Below are positions 46,070 through 54,877 of a stretch of 64,000 nucleotides of DNA, one piece after another. Location of the stretch: NCBI RefSeq assembly GCF_000769405.2, contig NZ_CP053439.1, positions 3,716,001 through 3,780,000 of the forward strand. Reading direction: 5' to 3'. A program made the translations under genes and the position numbers. The stretch is from Rhizobium brockwellii. Lineage in GTDB: Bacteria > Pseudomonadota > Alphaproteobacteria > Rhizobiales > Rhizobiaceae. The first letter of the stretch is position 1. Each line of letters starts with the position of its first letter. Under the pieces are notes generated by a model that saw nothing but the letters and a program-made list of their open reading frames with translations, made no database searches and was not told the origin of the DNA.

Positions 46070-48046
46070 ATGCGGGGGAACAGTTCGGCGCAAGCCGGCG
46101 CGATCGTCTTCGAGACCGGCGTCGAATTTGCCGTGTGGTCGCATCATGCCGCACAGATCGAACTCTGCCTCTTTGAGGATGACGGCAACAGGGAATTCGC
46201 GCGCCTGCCGATGGCGCGCGACAGCAACCACATCCATCGTCTGTTTGTCGACGGATTGAAGGCGGGCGCGCGCTACGGCTATCGCGCCGACGGTATCTAC
46301 GCGCCCGATAACGGCCTCTGGTTCGATCCTTCCAAACTGCTGATCGACCCCTACGCCAAGGAGATCGATAGGCCGTTTCGCTACGATCCCCGCCTCGGCA
46401 TCTATGGCGAGGACAGCCAGGATCTGATGCCGAAGGCGATTGTCACCACCGATAGCCCAGCCGCGATCAGCAAGCCGCTCTTCAAACCGGGTGGCTTTAT
46501 ATATGAGGTGGCGGTACGGCCCTTCACCATTCTCCATCCCGACGTGCCGCAAGCCCAGCGCGGCACGGTCGCAGCGCTTGCGCATCCCTCCGTCGTCGCG
46601 CATTTGAAGCGGATCGGTGTCGATGCCGTCGAACTGATGCCGATCACTGCCTGGATCGACGAACGCCACCTGCCGCCGCTCGGCCTCACCAACGGCTGGG
46701 GCTACAATCCCGTCGCCTTCATGGCGCTTGATCCCCGGCTCGTCCCCGGCGGCATGACCGAGCTGCGCGAGACGGTTGCTGCCCTCCATGCCGAAGGCAT
46801 CGCCGTCATCCTCGACCTCGTCTTCAACCATACCGGCGAGAGCGACCGTTACGGCGCGACGCTGTCGCTGCGCGGCCTCGACAACCTGCATTATTATCGC
46901 CACGTCCAGAATTGCCCGGGCGAACTCGTCAACGACACAGGCACCGGCAACACGCTCGCCTGCGATCATCCCGAGGTCCGCCGCCTCGTCGTCGACAGCC
47001 TGCGCCATTTCGTGCTCAACGCCGGCGTCGACGGTTTTCGCTTCGATCTCGCCCCGGTGCTCGGCCGCACCGCGACAGGTTTCGAACGCGACGGAACACT
47101 GGCCGCGATCCTCTCCGACGATGTGCTTGCCGACCGGATCATGATCGCCGAACCCTGGGATATCGGCCCTGGCGGTTATCAGCTCGGCAATTTCCCACCG
47201 CCCTTCCTTGAATGGAACGACCGGGTTCGCGACGACCTGCGCTGCTACTGGCGCGGCGACGATTGGAAGACCGGCGCGCTGGCAACCGCAGTCGCCGGCT
47301 CCTCCGACATCTTCTCCCGCAACAACGGCAAGGAAACGCGCAGCGTCAATTTCCTCGCCGCCCATGACGGCTTCACGTTGATCGATCTCGTCTCCTATGC
47401 CGGAAAGCACAACGACGCCAACGGCGAGCACAATCGCGACGGCCATAACGAGAACCATTCCTGGAACAATGGCGTCGAAGGCGAGACCGTTTATCCGACG
47501 ATCCGCAAGCGTCGCCGGGACGATGTGATGGCGCTGATATCAACGCTCTTTGCCACCCGCGGCAGCATCATGCTGACGGCGGGCGATGAGGGTGGCCGCA
47601 GCCAGCACGGCAACAACAACGCTTTTTGCCAGGACAACGAGATCACCTGGCTGGACTGGAAGGCGTTGGACGGGGATCTCATCGCCCACACCGCCTTCGT
47701 TGCGGGGCTGCGCCGCCGCTTCACCGTCTTTTCCGAAATGGGCTTCCTGGCAGGAAATGGTGATGTCGAATGGATTTCTCTTTCCGGGGAGCCGATGACC
47801 GTTGCCGAATGGGAGACGCCGTCGCTTTCCACCCTCGGCATATTGCTATCGACCGGTGATCGCTCCGCGCGCGGCAGGCAGACCCGGCTTGGCGTGCTTT
47901 TCAACCGCTCGGGGAGCCGCCAGTTTTTCACGCTTCCTTCCAAAAGCGAATCGGCCTGGCGCCAGTTGACGCCGGATGGAGCGAAGAAGACCGGTGGCCG
48001 CGCAACCGTAGAGCCGCGCTCTATCGCCTTTTTCGTAGAAAATTGA
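46070..48046 (+). CDS. glgX: Glycogen debranching enzyme
   Basis: A 658-residue GH13 isoamylase-type enzyme. An N-terminal CBM48 module (residues about 10-95) precedes the catalytic barrel with the nucleophile Asp in GVDGFRFDLAPVLGR, the acid Glu in MIAEPWDIGPGGYQLG and the stabilising Asp in AAHDGFTLIDLVSY. It cuts alpha-1,6 links in phosphorylase-limit dextrins. ATG 46070 follows a GGGGGG tract three bases upstream, a good ribosome site. Last gene of the glycogen operon, 12 bp after pgm. Confidence 0.96.
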   Translation: MRGNSSAQAGAIVFETGVEFAVWSHHAAQIELCLFEDDGNREFARLPMARDSNHIHRLFVDGLKAGARYGYRADGIYAPDNGLWFDPSKLLIDPYAKEIDRPFRYDPRLGIYGEDSQDLMPKAIVTTDSPAAISKPLFKPGGFIYEVAVRPFTILHPDVPQAQRGTVAALAHPSVVAHLKRIGVDAVELMPITAWIDERHLPPLGLTNGWGYNPVAFMALDPRLVPGGMTELRETVAALHAEGIAVILDLVFNHTGESDRYGATLSLRGLDNLHYYRHVQNCPGELVNDTGTGNTLACDHPEVRRLVVDSLRHFVLNAGVDGFRFDLAPVLGRTATGFERDGTLAAILSDDVLADRIMIAEPWDIGPGGYQLGNFPPPFLEWNDRVRDDLRCYWRGDDWKTGALATAVAGSSDIFSRNNGKETRSVNFLAAHDGFTLIDLVSYAGKHNDANGEHNRDGHNENHSWNNGVEGETVYPTIRKRRRDDVMALISTLFATRGSIMLTAGDEGGRSQHGNNNAFCQDNEITWLDWKALDGDLIAHTAFVAGLRRRFTVFSEMGFLAGNGDVEWISLSGEPMTVAEWETPSLSTLGILLSTGDRSARGRQTRLGVLFNRSGSRQFFTLPSKSESAWRQLTPDGAKKTGGRATVEPRSIAFFVEN

Positions 48047-48136
48047 CCGCCTCCCGTCCCGCACGCAAATCCTTGTCGCAATCGTCACAAATGCACGATA
48101 AGGCTTTGCCGCGGCGGCTTATTTCACGAGGAATTC

Positions 48137-48625
48137 ATGGTCACGGAAATTTCACTCTCCGACGTGCGGGGATTGATCGGCATGGAAACGGGCCTTTCGG
48201 ATTGGGTCACCGTCGACCAGACGATGATCGACGCCTTCGCGTCGGCGACCGACGACCATCAGTTCATTCATGTCGATCCTGAGCGCGCGGCGGCCGAAAG
48301 CCCCTTCGGCGGCACCATCGCCCATGGCTTCCTGACCCTGTCTTTGCTGTCGACGATGAACTACAACTGCCTGCCGAAAGTGCGCGAGCAGACTCTTGGC
48401 ATCAATTACGGCTTCGATCGCGTCCGTTTCATGACGCCGGTGAAAAGCGGCGCCCGCGTCCGCGGTCGCTTCCTGCTTTCCGAAGCCCGCTTCCGCGGCG
48501 CCGGCATGCTGATGACCACCTATGACGTTACGATCGAGATCGAAAACGAGAGGAAGCCGGCGCTGACGGCAAAATGGATCACCATCATCCAATTCGACCC
48601 GAAGGACCGTCCCGAGGACGTCTGA
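48137..48625 (+). CDS. MaoC-like (R)-hydratase, NodN type
   Basis: A 162-residue hot-dog-fold protein. The catalytic Asp/His pair is in ASATDDHQFIHVD (about 37-49) and AHGFLTLSLL (about 64-73) lies in the overhanging helix. Length and sequence are close to NodN and to PhaJ-like enoyl hydratases, which hydrate (R)-3-enoyl-CoA in fatty-acid or polyhydroxyalkanoate metabolism. No nod genes are adjacent, so a housekeeping acyl-CoA role is more likely. It lies 90 bp after glgX in the same direction with GGAAT before ATG 48137. Confidence 0.88.
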   Translation: MVTEISLSDVRGLIGMETGLSDWVTVDQTMIDAFASATDDHQFIHVDPERAAAESPFGGTIAHGFLTLSLLSTMNYNCLPKVREQTLGINYGFDRVRFMTPVKSGARVRGRFLLSEARFRGAGMLMTTYDVTIEIENERKPALTAKWITIIQFDPKDRPEDV

Positions 48626-48640
48626 GCAAAACGGCTTTTG

Positions 48641-49039
48641 CTACTCGGCCGAGTTGAACACCGCTTCGAGAGCGTGTCCGTCGGGATCCATGACGAACGC
48701 CGCGTAATAGTGCTCACCGTAATGGGACCGCAGGCCGGGCCGGCCATTGTCACCGCCGCCTTGCGCGATTGCCGCCGCATAAAACTGATCGACTGCCTGG
48801 CGGTTCGGCGCGGCAAACGCCAGATGAAAACCCGGGCCGGGCGCACGCTGGCCGTCCGGGCGATGCTTGATCGCCAGCTTGTCCCCGCCGCCGGGAAGGC
48901 CGTAGCCGATTGCCTGCCCTGTTTGCCCCGGCCTGATATCGTCCCAGACCCTGATATAACCGAGCGCGGCAAGGGCAGCATCGTAAAATGCCGCCGACCG
49001 CTCGATATCAGAAACACCAAGGGAGGCATGGTGCAGCAT
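48641..49039 (-). CDS. Glyoxalase/bleomycin-resistance/dioxygenase-superfamily protein
   Basis: A 132-residue vicinal-oxygen-chelate protein, two betaalphabetabetabeta modules. MLHHASLGVSDIERSAAFYDAAL begins it with the metal His at residue 4; a second metal region is GFHLAFAAPNRQAVDQFYAAA and the last is HYYAAFVMDPDGHALEAV, with Glu as final ligand. The substrate is unknown. It converges with the hydratase gene, 15 bp away, and lies in the same direction as the sox genes. Confidence 0.88.
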   Translation of the reverse strand: MLHHASLGVSDIERSAAFYDAALAALGYIRVWDDIRPGQTGQAIGYGLPGGGDKLAIKHRPDGQRAPGPGFHLAFAAPNRQAVDQFYAAAIAQGGGDNGRPGLRSHYGEHYYAAFVMDPDGHALEAVFNSAE

Positions 49040-49083
49040 TCACTTACCCCTTGAATGAGCGCCCGCCCGCGACTTGCTGAGAC

Positions 49084-49632
49084 TCAGTGCCCCGCGTCTT
49101 CAGCGGCCTCGTTCAGCAGCCCGAAGACATAATCCGAAAACGACCGCCAGCACTCCACACGGAACGTGTCTTCTTCCGTCCGGATGAGCACGATTTCCGC
49201 CTTGCCGAAGACCGTGCGCGATGCGGCGCCGACCGGAAAGGAAGAAAGCGACAGATCCTGCGGGCAGCCGGCCGAAAGCGTCGCCTCGGCACCCGGTCCC
49301 GAGACGATGATCGCGACATTTCGGTGGGAAACGTCGGTCGCCGAATGCAGCGTGCCGGCGGCGGAAAATGCTGCCATCAGATCGGCGCCGGCCTCGTCGA
49401 TCACCAGCCACTCGTCCGGGCCAATCCAGAGCGCCGATCGGGCGCCGGCCCGGCCGGATGTCTTCGGCGCATCCGGCAGCGTCAGGCCGAGAGCAGAAGA
49501 AAGTGCCGAGAGCGATTCTGCCGGCGCGCGCAGCGCCACCCGGCTGGCCGTGGGTGCGGTCGTCAGCCGCACCGCTGCAGAGCCGCCGAGACGTCCGGCA
49601 AGCGCCGGTCTGCGAATTGCGAGATCAGCCAT
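49084..49632 (-). CDS. soxG: Sarcosine oxidase gamma subunit
   Basis: A 182-residue subunit of the heterotetrameric sarcosine oxidase, the smaller partner of SoxA with a GcvT-like N-terminal fold. Typical segments are ALWIGPDEWLVID and TDVSHRNVAIIVSGPGA followed by LSAGCPQDL. ATG 49632 overlaps the soxA stop by eight bases, so it is translationally coupled. It contributes structure and the SoxA interface rather than catalysis. Confidence 0.9.
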   Translation of the reverse strand: MADLAIRRPALAGRLGGSAAVRLTTAPTASRVALRAPAESLSALSSALGLTLPDAPKTSGRAGARSALWIGPDEWLVIDEAGADLMAAFSAAGTLHSATDVSHRNVAIIVSGPGAEATLSAGCPQDLSLSSFPVGAASRTVFGKAEIVLIRTEEDTFRVECWRSFSDYVFGLLNEAAEDAGH

Positions 49633-52618
49633 GGATGCGGCCCCCTTCCTTGTCAAAGAATACCAGATCCGTCACTTCGACGGCGATCGTCCGGTCCGGC
49701 ATCGGCACATAGAGCGTTTCGCCCATCCGCCCCCGGCCGCCGGCGACGAGCGCAAAGGCGATCGACCTGCCGCAACTTTCCGACCAATAGGCTGATGTGA
49801 CGTGGCCAAGCATGGTCATCGGCTTCGGCTCGTTCGGGCTCGCGACGATCTGCGCGCCTTCTTCGAGCACCAGCTTCGGGTCCTTGGTGACGAGGCCGAC
49901 GAGCTGTTTGCGCCCGTCCTTGACGAGATCCGGCCGCTTCAACCCGCGAATGCCGACGAAATCCGTCTTTTTCTTCGAAACCGCCCAGGAAAGTCCGGCG
50001 TCATCGGGGGTAACCGTCCCATCGGTATCCTGCCCGACGATGATGTAGCCCTTCTCGGCGCGAAGAACGTGCATCGTCTCCGTGCCATAGACGCAGGCGC
50101 CAAGCGGTTCGGCATTGTCCCAGACCGCTTCGAGCACCGACTGGCCGTAGTCGGCCGGCACGTTGATTTCGAAGCCGGTTTCGCCGGTGAAAGAGACGCG
50201 GAAGAGCCGGGCCGGCACGCCGCAGACCGTGCACTCGGCAACACTCATATGCGGGAAGGCCTCGTTCGAAAGATCCAGCCCTTCGACCAGCGGCGCGACG
50301 ATCTCGCGCGCCTTCGGCCCCTGCACGGCGATGACAGCCCATTGTTCGGTCACCGAGGTCAGCCATACCTTCAGATGCGGGAATTCCGTCTGCAGGTAAT
50401 CTTCCATGTGATGAAGAACACGCGGCGCGCCGCCGGTCGTCGTCGTCACATGGAAACGGTCGTCCGCCAGGCGTCCGACAACGCCGTCGTCATAAACGAA
50501 ACCGTCCTCGCGGGTCATGATACCGTAGCGGGCCTTGCCGGGCTTCAGCGTGTCCCAGGCATTGGTGTAGATGAGGTTGAGAAATTCCGCCGCATCCGGC
50601 CCCACCACCTCGATCTTGCCGAGCGTCGAGGCGTCGAAGATACCGGCCGCCTCGCGTGCCGTCCGGCATTCGCGAGCCACCGCCTGATGCATGGTCTCGC
50701 CGGCCTGCGGATAGAACCAGGCACGCTTCCAGTTGCCGACATCCTCGAAGACCGCGCCATGGGCTTCCTCCCAGGCGTGCAGCGGCGTCTTGCGTGTCGG
50801 ATCGAACAGCTCTCCGCGCGAATGGCCGATCAGCGTACCATAGGTGACCGGCGTATAGGGCGCACGGAAAGTGGTGAGCCCGACCTGCGGGATTTCCTTG
50901 CCGAGCATTTCGGCGGCAATCGCCAGGCCATGCATGTTGGAGAGCTTGCCCTGGTCCGAGGCCATGCCGTTGGTCGTGAAGCGCTTGATATGCTCTATCG
51001 AATGCATGCCCTCGCGCACGGCAAGGCGGATATCCTTGGCGCAGACGTCATGCTGGAAATCGATGAAGGCCTTGGCGTTGGTCTTGGGCCCGGCACCTTC
51101 GGCAGCACCGATCATGCCGCCCGTCCAGTCATAGGCTTGCTCGGCCGAAATTGCGATCTTCTCACCGCTGCTTCTGCCGGTGGCCTGCGCCATCAACTCG
51201 CCGGCGGCAAGCGACTCCTCGATCGTGCGCTGCAGGTCGTCGGTGCCGTTGCAGGCGCCGACCGAGAGGCAGTCCTGCGCATAGGAGCCGGGCAGGAAGC
51301 GCTGGCTTTCGGCATCGAAGGCCACTTTGCCGCGCGACTGCGAGAACAGATGGACGGACGGCGTCCAGCCGGCCGAAACCAAGAGCGCATCGACCGCGAC
51401 CTTGCGCGGCGAACCGCCGCCGTTGCGCGCCACCGTCATCGACGAGATGCGCAGGCGCCCCGACGTATTGACGACCGACTGGCCAGCCAGGACATCGATG
51501 CCGAGCGCCCGCGCCTCCTCCAGCACCGCCGCTCCCGGCGTCTGCCTGCAATCGACGATGGCGGCGATCGAAACACCAGATCGTTTCAGATCGAAGGCCG
51601 CCTCATAGGCCGAATCATGCGCCGTGTAGATGCCGATCTTGGTCCCGACTGCAACGCCGTAATGATTGAGATACATCCGCCCCGCCGAGGCGAGCATGAT
51701 GCCCGGCCGGTCGTTGTTCGGAAATACCATGTGCCGTTCGATCGCGCCGGTGGCGAGGATCACCCGCTTCGCCCGGACCTGCCACAACCGCTCGCGCGGC
51801 AGATCGCGGGAAGGCTTGGCGATATGATCGGTGACGCGCTCGGCAAGACCGACGAAATTGTGGTTGTAGTAGCCGAAGGCGGTCGTGCGGACCAGCACTT
51901 CGACATTGTCCATCGCCTTCAGCCGCGCCACGGCCTTCTGTGCCCAGCTATTGCCGTCCTGTCCGTCGATCCTTACCCCGGCATCGTAGCGCAACGCGCC
52001 GCCCGCTTCCGCCTGCTCGTCGCAAAGGATCACCCGCGCGCCAGTCTCGGCCGCAGCCAGCGCCGCCGAAAGCCCGGCAACACCGGCGCCGACAACCAGC
52101 ACATCGCAATGAGCATAGCGGCTGGCATAGTGGTCCGGATCCTCCTCCGTCGGTGCGACGCCGAGGCCGGCGGCACGACGGATGAGCGGTTCGTAGACGT
52201 GTTTCCAGGCGGCGCGCGGCCACATGAAGGTCTTGTAGTAGAAACCGGCGGCGAAGAACGGCGACATCAGGTTGTTGACCGCACCGACGTCGAAGGCGAG
52301 CGAGGGCCAGCGGTTCTGCGAGTTGACGATCATGCCGTCGAAGACTTCCTGCACGGTGGCGCGCACGTTCGGCTGCTTGCGCGCCGTATCGCGGGAAACG
52401 TCGATCAGTGCGTTCGGCTCCTCGGCCCCTGCGGACAGAATACCGCGGGCTCGGTGATATTTGAACGAACGTCCGAGAAGATGCACGCCGTTGGCGATCA
52501 GCGCCGAGGCGACAGTATCACCTTCGAGCGCCGTATAGCTCTTGCCGTCGAAGCTGAAGCGCGCGGTTCTGGCCGGTGTCAGGCGCCCCTTGCCGGCGAT
52601 ACGGTTCACGCCGCTCAT
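49625..52618 (-). CDS. soxA: Sarcosine oxidase alpha subunit
   Basis: A 997-residue subunit. The N-terminal 2Fe-2S-ferredoxin-like region (about 10-100) precedes a NAD-binding Rossmann domain with LVVGAGVAGLSAALAAAETGARV near 175-197 and an ATGAIERHMVFPNNDRPG block near 290-307. The C-terminal 400 residues are the aminomethyltransferase (GcvT-like) domain that passes the methyl group to tetrahydrofolate, with LIYTNAWDTLKPGKARYG. Start ATG 52618 overlaps the soxD stop. It oxidises sarcosine to glycine and 5,10-methylene-THF with SoxBDG. Confidence 0.96.
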   Translation of the reverse strand: MSGVNRIAGKGRLTPARTARFSFDGKSYTALEGDTVASALIANGVHLLGRSFKYHRARGILSAGAEEPNALIDVSRDTARKQPNVRATVQEVFDGMIVNSQNRWPSLAFDVGAVNNLMSPFFAAGFYYKTFMWPRAAWKHVYEPLIRRAAGLGVAPTEEDPDHYASRYAHCDVLVVGAGVAGLSAALAAAETGARVILCDEQAEAGGALRYDAGVRIDGQDGNSWAQKAVARLKAMDNVEVLVRTTAFGYYNHNFVGLAERVTDHIAKPSRDLPRERLWQVRAKRVILATGAIERHMVFPNNDRPGIMLASAGRMYLNHYGVAVGTKIGIYTAHDSAYEAAFDLKRSGVSIAAIVDCRQTPGAAVLEEARALGIDVLAGQSVVNTSGRLRISSMTVARNGGGSPRKVAVDALLVSAGWTPSVHLFSQSRGKVAFDAESQRFLPGSYAQDCLSVGACNGTDDLQRTIEESLAAGELMAQATGRSSGEKIAISAEQAYDWTGGMIGAAEGAGPKTNAKAFIDFQHDVCAKDIRLAVREGMHSIEHIKRFTTNGMASDQGKLSNMHGLAIAAEMLGKEIPQVGLTTFRAPYTPVTYGTLIGHSRGELFDPTRKTPLHAWEEAHGAVFEDVGNWKRAWFYPQAGETMHQAVARECRTAREAAGIFDASTLGKIEVVGPDAAEFLNLIYTNAWDTLKPGKARYGIMTREDGFVYDDGVVGRLADDRFHVTTTTGGAPRVLHHMEDYLQTEFPHLKVWLTSVTEQWAVIAVQGPKAREIVAPLVEGLDLSNEAFPHMSVAECTVCGVPARLFRVSFTGETGFEINVPADYGQSVLEAVWDNAEPLGACVYGTETMHVLRAEKGYIIVGQDTDGTVTPDDAGLSWAVSKKKTDFVGIRGLKRPDLVKDGRKQLVGLVTKDPKLVLEEGAQIVASPNEPKPMTMLGHVTSAYWSESCGRSIAFALVAGGRGRMGETLYVPMPDRTIAVEVTDLVFFDKEGGRIHG

Positions 52619-52956
52619 TGCGCCTCTCCTTCCACGGCTTCATATGTCTCGACAGGCCCATGCTGCTGGGCCGCCGCACCGATCTCAGGCTTTGGTTCAC
52701 CCGCCTTGTAGGTCACGATGAACTTGTCGGTCACCGTATCGCGCGCCGCATTGAAGAAGCGCCCGCAGCCGTGAATGTGCCGCCAGCGTTCGAAGATCAG
52801 CCCCTTCGGATTTTCGCGGATAAAGAAATAAGACTCGAATTCCTCGTCCGAGATCGAGGCGATGTCCGCGGGCCGCGCGATATGCGCGTCACCCGCGCCA
52901 CGGAATTCGAGCTCGGAGCGCTCTTCCTGACAGTAGGGGCAATAGATCAGCAGCAT
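52615..52956 (-). CDS. soxD: Sarcosine oxidase delta subunit
   Basis: A 113-residue subunit that binds a structural Zn2+ with CPYC (6-9) and HGCGRFF (about 61-67), all ligands present. MLLIYCPYCQEERSELEF is the family N-terminus. It ends with a four-base overlap into soxA and starts 12 bp after the extra gene at 52969. Confidence 0.95.
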   Translation of the reverse strand: MLLIYCPYCQEERSELEFRGAGDAHIARPADIASISDEEFESYFFIRENPKGLIFERWRHIHGCGRFFNAARDTVTDKFIVTYKAGEPKPEIGAAAQQHGPVETYEAVEGEAQ

Positions 52957-52968
52957 GTGTTACCCGTC

Positions 52969-53370
52969 TTAGAGTTCCGACCCGGAAACATTGGTTCCCG
53001 GAGGTTGATTGCAGAGACGCTTTCCCATCGTCACGTAGGGAATGAGGCGCTTGAGAAGCTGTTCGAAATTGTCATAGGGCTCCAGCACATCGGTCATGCC
53101 GATATTCGCAAAAGCCATCTTGGCGATATCGTTGTCGATCACAAAGGCACGTCCCGGCGTTCCGCCGACCTCAGGCACGAAATAAACGGCTGGTTTGCGC
53201 AGGATCATCGCGCAAAGCAGCGTGCCGCTCTCGGCGACGAAGGGCCACTCGCTTTCGCCGGCAACCCTGTGGATCTTCTGCAGGCGGAAATCCCCGACGC
53301 CAGGAAAGACGTCACCGGCCGGCATGGCCGCGCCGTCGATGCCGATTGCAAGGAGGGCCGCCGTCCACAT
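52969..53370 (-). CDS. Uncharacterised protein inserted between soxB and soxD
   Basis: A 133-residue protein beginning MWTAALLAIGIDGAAMPAGDVFPGVGDFRL and ending GTNVSGSEL. Its start ATG (53370-53368) overlaps the soxB stop as TGATG, so it is translationally coupled. It has no signal peptide, membrane helix or domain that I recognise. The central KPAVYFVPEVGGTPGRAFVIDN has a beta-strand character. The classical operon is soxBDAG, so this is an addition. It might be an assembly or cofactor factor. The coding reading is supported by the overlap and by soxD spacing of 12 bp. Confidence 0.75.
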   Translation of the reverse strand: MWTAALLAIGIDGAAMPAGDVFPGVGDFRLQKIHRVAGESEWPFVAESGTLLCAMILRKPAVYFVPEVGGTPGRAFVIDNDIAKMAFANIGMTDVLEPYDNFEQLLKRLIPYVTMGKRLCNQPPGTNVSGSEL

Positions 53371-54623
53371 CAGTGCGCCACCGCCGCCGCCGCCGCTTCG
53401 TCGATCAGCCGGCCACTGCGGAAACGCTCCAGCGTCAAGCCGGCATTGAACTTGTGCGGCTCGTCGCGGGCAATCAGATGCGCGAAGAGATTGGCCGAGC
53501 CCGGCGTCGCCTTGAAGCCGCCGGTGCCCCAGCCGCAATTGACGTAAAGCCCGGGAACCGGCGTCTTCGACTGGATCGCCGAACGATCCGGCGTATTGTC
53601 GACGATGCCGCCCCATTGCCGCATCATCTTGACGCGCCGGAACATCGGGAAGAGCTCGCAGATAGCGTCGAGCGTGTGCGTGATGATCTGCAGCCCGCCG
53701 GTCTGGGAATAGGAATTATACTGGTCGGTGCCGGCGCCGATGACGAGCTCTCCCTTGTCGGACTGGGAGATATAGGCATGCACCGTGTTCGACATGACGA
53801 CGCAGGGAAAGATCGGCTTCAGCGGCTCGGAGACCAGCGCCTGCAAAGGGCTCGATTGCAGCGGCACGCGCACACCAGCCATCTGCATGACTGTTGTCGT
53901 ATGGCCGGCCGCCGAGACGGCGATCTTTCTGGCGCCGATGAAGCCGCGCGAGGTCTCGACCCCGGTCACCCGTCCGTCCGGACCGCGCCGGATGCCGGTC
54001 ACTTCACAATTCTGGATGATGTGCACCCCGCGGTCTGAGGCCGCCCGCGCATAACCCCAGGCGACCGCGTCGTGCCTGGCCGTACCGCCACGCCGCTGCA
54101 GTGCTGCCCCGTTGATCGGGTAGCGCGCGCTGGCCGAGATATCGAGCGGCGGACAATAGGCCTTCGCCTGCTCCGGCGTCAGCCATTCATTGTCGATGCC
54201 GTAGAGACGGTTGGCATGGATATGCCGCTTGAAGGACTGCTGGTCGTGAATATTGTGCGAAAGCATCATCACGCCGCGCGGCGAATACATCACATTGTAG
54301 TTGAGCTCCTGGGAAAGCCCTTCCCAGAGCTTCATCGAATGCTCGTAAATGTGCATGCTCTCTTCGTAGAGATAGTTCGAGCGGATGATGGTGGTATTGC
54401 GCCCGGTATTGCCGCCGCCGAGCCAGCCCTTCTCGATCACCGCCACATTGGTGATGCCGTGCTCCTTGGCGAGATAGTAGGCAGCACCCAACCCGTGGCC
54501 GCCGGCACCGATGATGACGACGTCGTATTCGGCGCGTGGCTCAGGCGAAGTCCACTGCTTCTCCCAACCCTTGTGGCCACGAAGGGCCTCCCGTGCCACG
54601 GCAAAAACCGAATATTTCCGCAT
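53370..54623 (-). CDS. soxB: Sarcosine oxidase beta subunit
   Basis: A 417-residue FAD/FMN-binding D-amino-acid-oxidase-fold protein. The dinucleotide motif VVIIGAGGHGLGAAYYLA is near residues 34-51, and GNTGRNTTIIRSNYLYE (about 70-86) and the C-terminal NCGWGTGGFKATPGSANLFAHLIA are signature sequences of SoxB. It is the site of sarcosine dehydrogenation. MRKYSVFAVAREAL gives the start at 54623; an upstream ATG at 54734 would add a 37-residue basic extension that looks non-coding. First gene of soxB-(x)-D-A-G. Confidence 0.95.
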   Translation of the reverse strand: MRKYSVFAVAREALRGHKGWEKQWTSPEPRAEYDVVIIGAGGHGLGAAYYLAKEHGITNVAVIEKGWLGGGNTGRNTTIIRSNYLYEESMHIYEHSMKLWEGLSQELNYNVMYSPRGVMMLSHNIHDQQSFKRHIHANRLYGIDNEWLTPEQAKAYCPPLDISASARYPINGAALQRRGGTARHDAVAWGYARAASDRGVHIIQNCEVTGIRRGPDGRVTGVETSRGFIGARKIAVSAAGHTTTVMQMAGVRVPLQSSPLQALVSEPLKPIFPCVVMSNTVHAYISQSDKGELVIGAGTDQYNSYSQTGGLQIITHTLDAICELFPMFRRVKMMRQWGGIVDNTPDRSAIQSKTPVPGLYVNCGWGTGGFKATPGSANLFAHLIARDEPHKFNAGLTLERFRSGRLIDEAAAAAVAH

Positions 54624-54877
54624 CCGCCTTCTTCTCCTTCGGGAAAGGGCTTGTTCTCCGCGCTCATACAAATCGCAAATCCAAATGCGGCACAACGGTT
54701 CTTTTGCGACGCGCGAGAGCTTTGGTTTCGACACGCCGAAGAGAATGCCGCTTCAGGCGGAAGACGCAAGCCACGGCATTTCCGCTTAACCGTCGGCCGG
54801 CGACCTAACCCAAGAGGGTGAGAAGACAAGCAATTACTAAAATGTTAATTAACCCAGTGTTCCGGGGTACGTGTATC

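Noticed and set aside
48137..48625. A nodulation gene nodN
   Set aside because: The protein resembles NodN, but no nod genes or nod box are near; a general MaoC hydratase call is safer.
49802..52711. A 969-codon plus-strand frame opposite soxA
   Set aside because: Same GC-bias artefact; soxA has intact domain signatures and operon overlaps.
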